Shown here piece by piece: positions 12,792-13,210 of a stretch of 13,210 nt of DNA (its first letter is position 1; each line of letters begins with the position of its first letter). The translations under genes and the position numbers were made by a program. Origin of the DNA: Mycobacterium sp. MS1601 (GTDB taxonomy: Bacteria; Actinomycetota; Actinomycetes; Mycobacteriales; Mycobacteriaceae); NCBI RefSeq assembly GCF_001984215.1, contig NZ_CP019424.1, forward strand, positions 1 through 13,210, given 5' to 3'. The notes under the pieces were generated by a model that was not told the origin of the DNA, did not search any database, and was given only the letters and a program-made list of their open reading frames with translations.

Positions 12792-13061
12792 GTTCTACAG
12801 GGGCACCGTGCAGACAACTGGGCCGCTAAACTGCCAACAGCCCTAAACGTGCAGGTCAGAAGGCTATGTCTGGACGGGGGCGCACACCCGGCTCAACAGT
12901 CCGGCACGGCTCGTCTTCCCTCGCTGAGTTGCTCTTCACCACACACTGGGCGGCCTCGGCCCAGTTCCGCTGGCATGACGAACCACACCAGTCACAAAAA
13001 CATCACGGGCGACGGCGTGTCCTGTATCAGATACCGCGATCTTGCTGGCAGTCTTCGAAAC
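12792..13061. other. Region upstream of the terminal RHH gene, nothing assigned
   Basis: About 270 bp without a gene I can support. A plus-strand frame is open from 12759 through the RHH start without a stop, but its translation is rich in His, Ser and Cys and has no motif. The promoters of the divergent small membrane gene and the RHH gene should lie here. Confidence 0.4.
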
Positions 13062-13081
13062 ATGCCTCGACCCCGTAAAGG
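13057..13081. repeat. Copy 2 of an imperfect 25-bp direct repeat
   Basis: This copy contains the ATG of the terminal RHH gene (13062-13064) and its first codons. It differs from copy 1 at three positions. No Shine-Dalgarno-like sequence precedes the ATG, so leaderless translation is possible. Confidence 0.6.
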
Positions 13082-13210
13082 CGACCGCGTGGAACTGCTA
13101 ACCCGCCCGGAGCGTCTCGTTTCCGAAAAGATCAAGCAGCAGGCCGCCGCGCGAGGCATGTCTGTCTCGCAATACGTGGCTGATCTGCTAGCCATCCAAG
13201 CCGGCCACCC
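13062..13210 (+). CDS. Ribbon-helix-helix DNA-binding protein, N-terminal part (3' truncated by window)
   Basis: The frame runs off the right edge after 49 codons. It reads MPRPRKGDRVELLTR then PERLVSEKIKQQAAARG, then MSVSQYVADLLAIQAGHP. This is the pattern of small RHH/CopG-like proteins on mycobacterial plasmids and phages: a short strand region, a first helix (VSEKIKQQAAARG) and a second helix starting MSVSQYVADLLA. Such proteins act as copy-control, antitoxin or transcriptional repressors. It is unlike the par RHH protein in sequence. What lies beyond the edge, perhaps a replication gene, would decide its role. Confidence 0.75.
   Translation, partial: MPRPRKGDRVELLTRPERLVSEKIKQQAAARGMSVSQYVADLLAIQAGH

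Noticed and set aside
13114..13123. GTCTCGTTTC, identical to the res half-site, inside the terminal RHH gene
   Set aside because: It encodes conserved-looking RHH residues, lacks the inverted partner arm, and a 10-bp match alone is weak evidence for a second recombination site.

Overview
The window looks like an accessory, probably plasmid-borne stretch of a high-GC actinobacterium, most likely a mycobacterium (Mycobacterium/Mycolicibacterium). The evidence is an MmpL-type RND transporter, a DUF732-type exported protein, a KstR-like TetR regulator, frequent GTG/TTG starts, and a ParA/ribbon-helix-helix partition cassette next to a serine resolvase with its own recombination-site repeats. No replication initiator is visible, so 'plasmid' is an inference; an integrated plasmid or genomic island is also possible.

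Left part (1-2304, + strand): the C-terminal end of a cytochrome P450, two hotdog-fold (PaaI-like) thioesterases 6 bp apart, and an alpha/beta hydrolase whose start overlaps the stop of the second thioesterase. This looks like a lipid or aromatic acyl-CoA catabolic run. The hydrolase is broken by one missing G exactly at its nucleophile elbow. Middle part (2542-7110, - strand): KstR-like TetR regulator, DUF6188-like protein, MmpL transporter and DUF732 protein. The last three are joined by 4-base stop/start overlaps (TTGA and ATGA). A second TetR gene (7268-7927, +) is divergent from the first. A shared 15-bp element, GTATCG-N3-CGCTAC, sits in both intergenic regions and is a good operator candidate.

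Right part (7928-13210): a 24-bp palindrome plus half-sites (probable res/crossover site), then a serine resolvase, a 213-residue protein of unknown function and a Schlafen AlbA_2-like protein, all on + and tightly packed. Convergent to them is an Abi/HEPN-like protein with an RX4H motif. Beyond it lies a partition cassette on the - strand: a short ParA and a small RHH DNA-binding protein, each carrying an apparent one-base deletion. The window ends with a small two-helix membrane protein and the start of a second RHH protein.

The most striking element is a set of three arrays of tandem 8-bp repeats (consensus about ACGT-[C/A]-A-N-N) in strict 8-bp register: 8 units at 12437-12500 (just upstream of parA), 4 units at 11606-11637 (just after the RHH gene) and 8 units at 10638-10701 (overlapping the 3' end of the Abi gene). 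Together with the short ParA and small RHH protein they match the layout of a type Ib partition system with flanking centromeres, but with a third array and a defence-like gene inserted between two of the arrays.

Three genes (hydrolase, parA, RHH) can each be restored by adding one G/C to a short run. This pattern suggests consensus sequencing errors at least as much as real gene decay, so these genes should not be treated as dead without checking reads.
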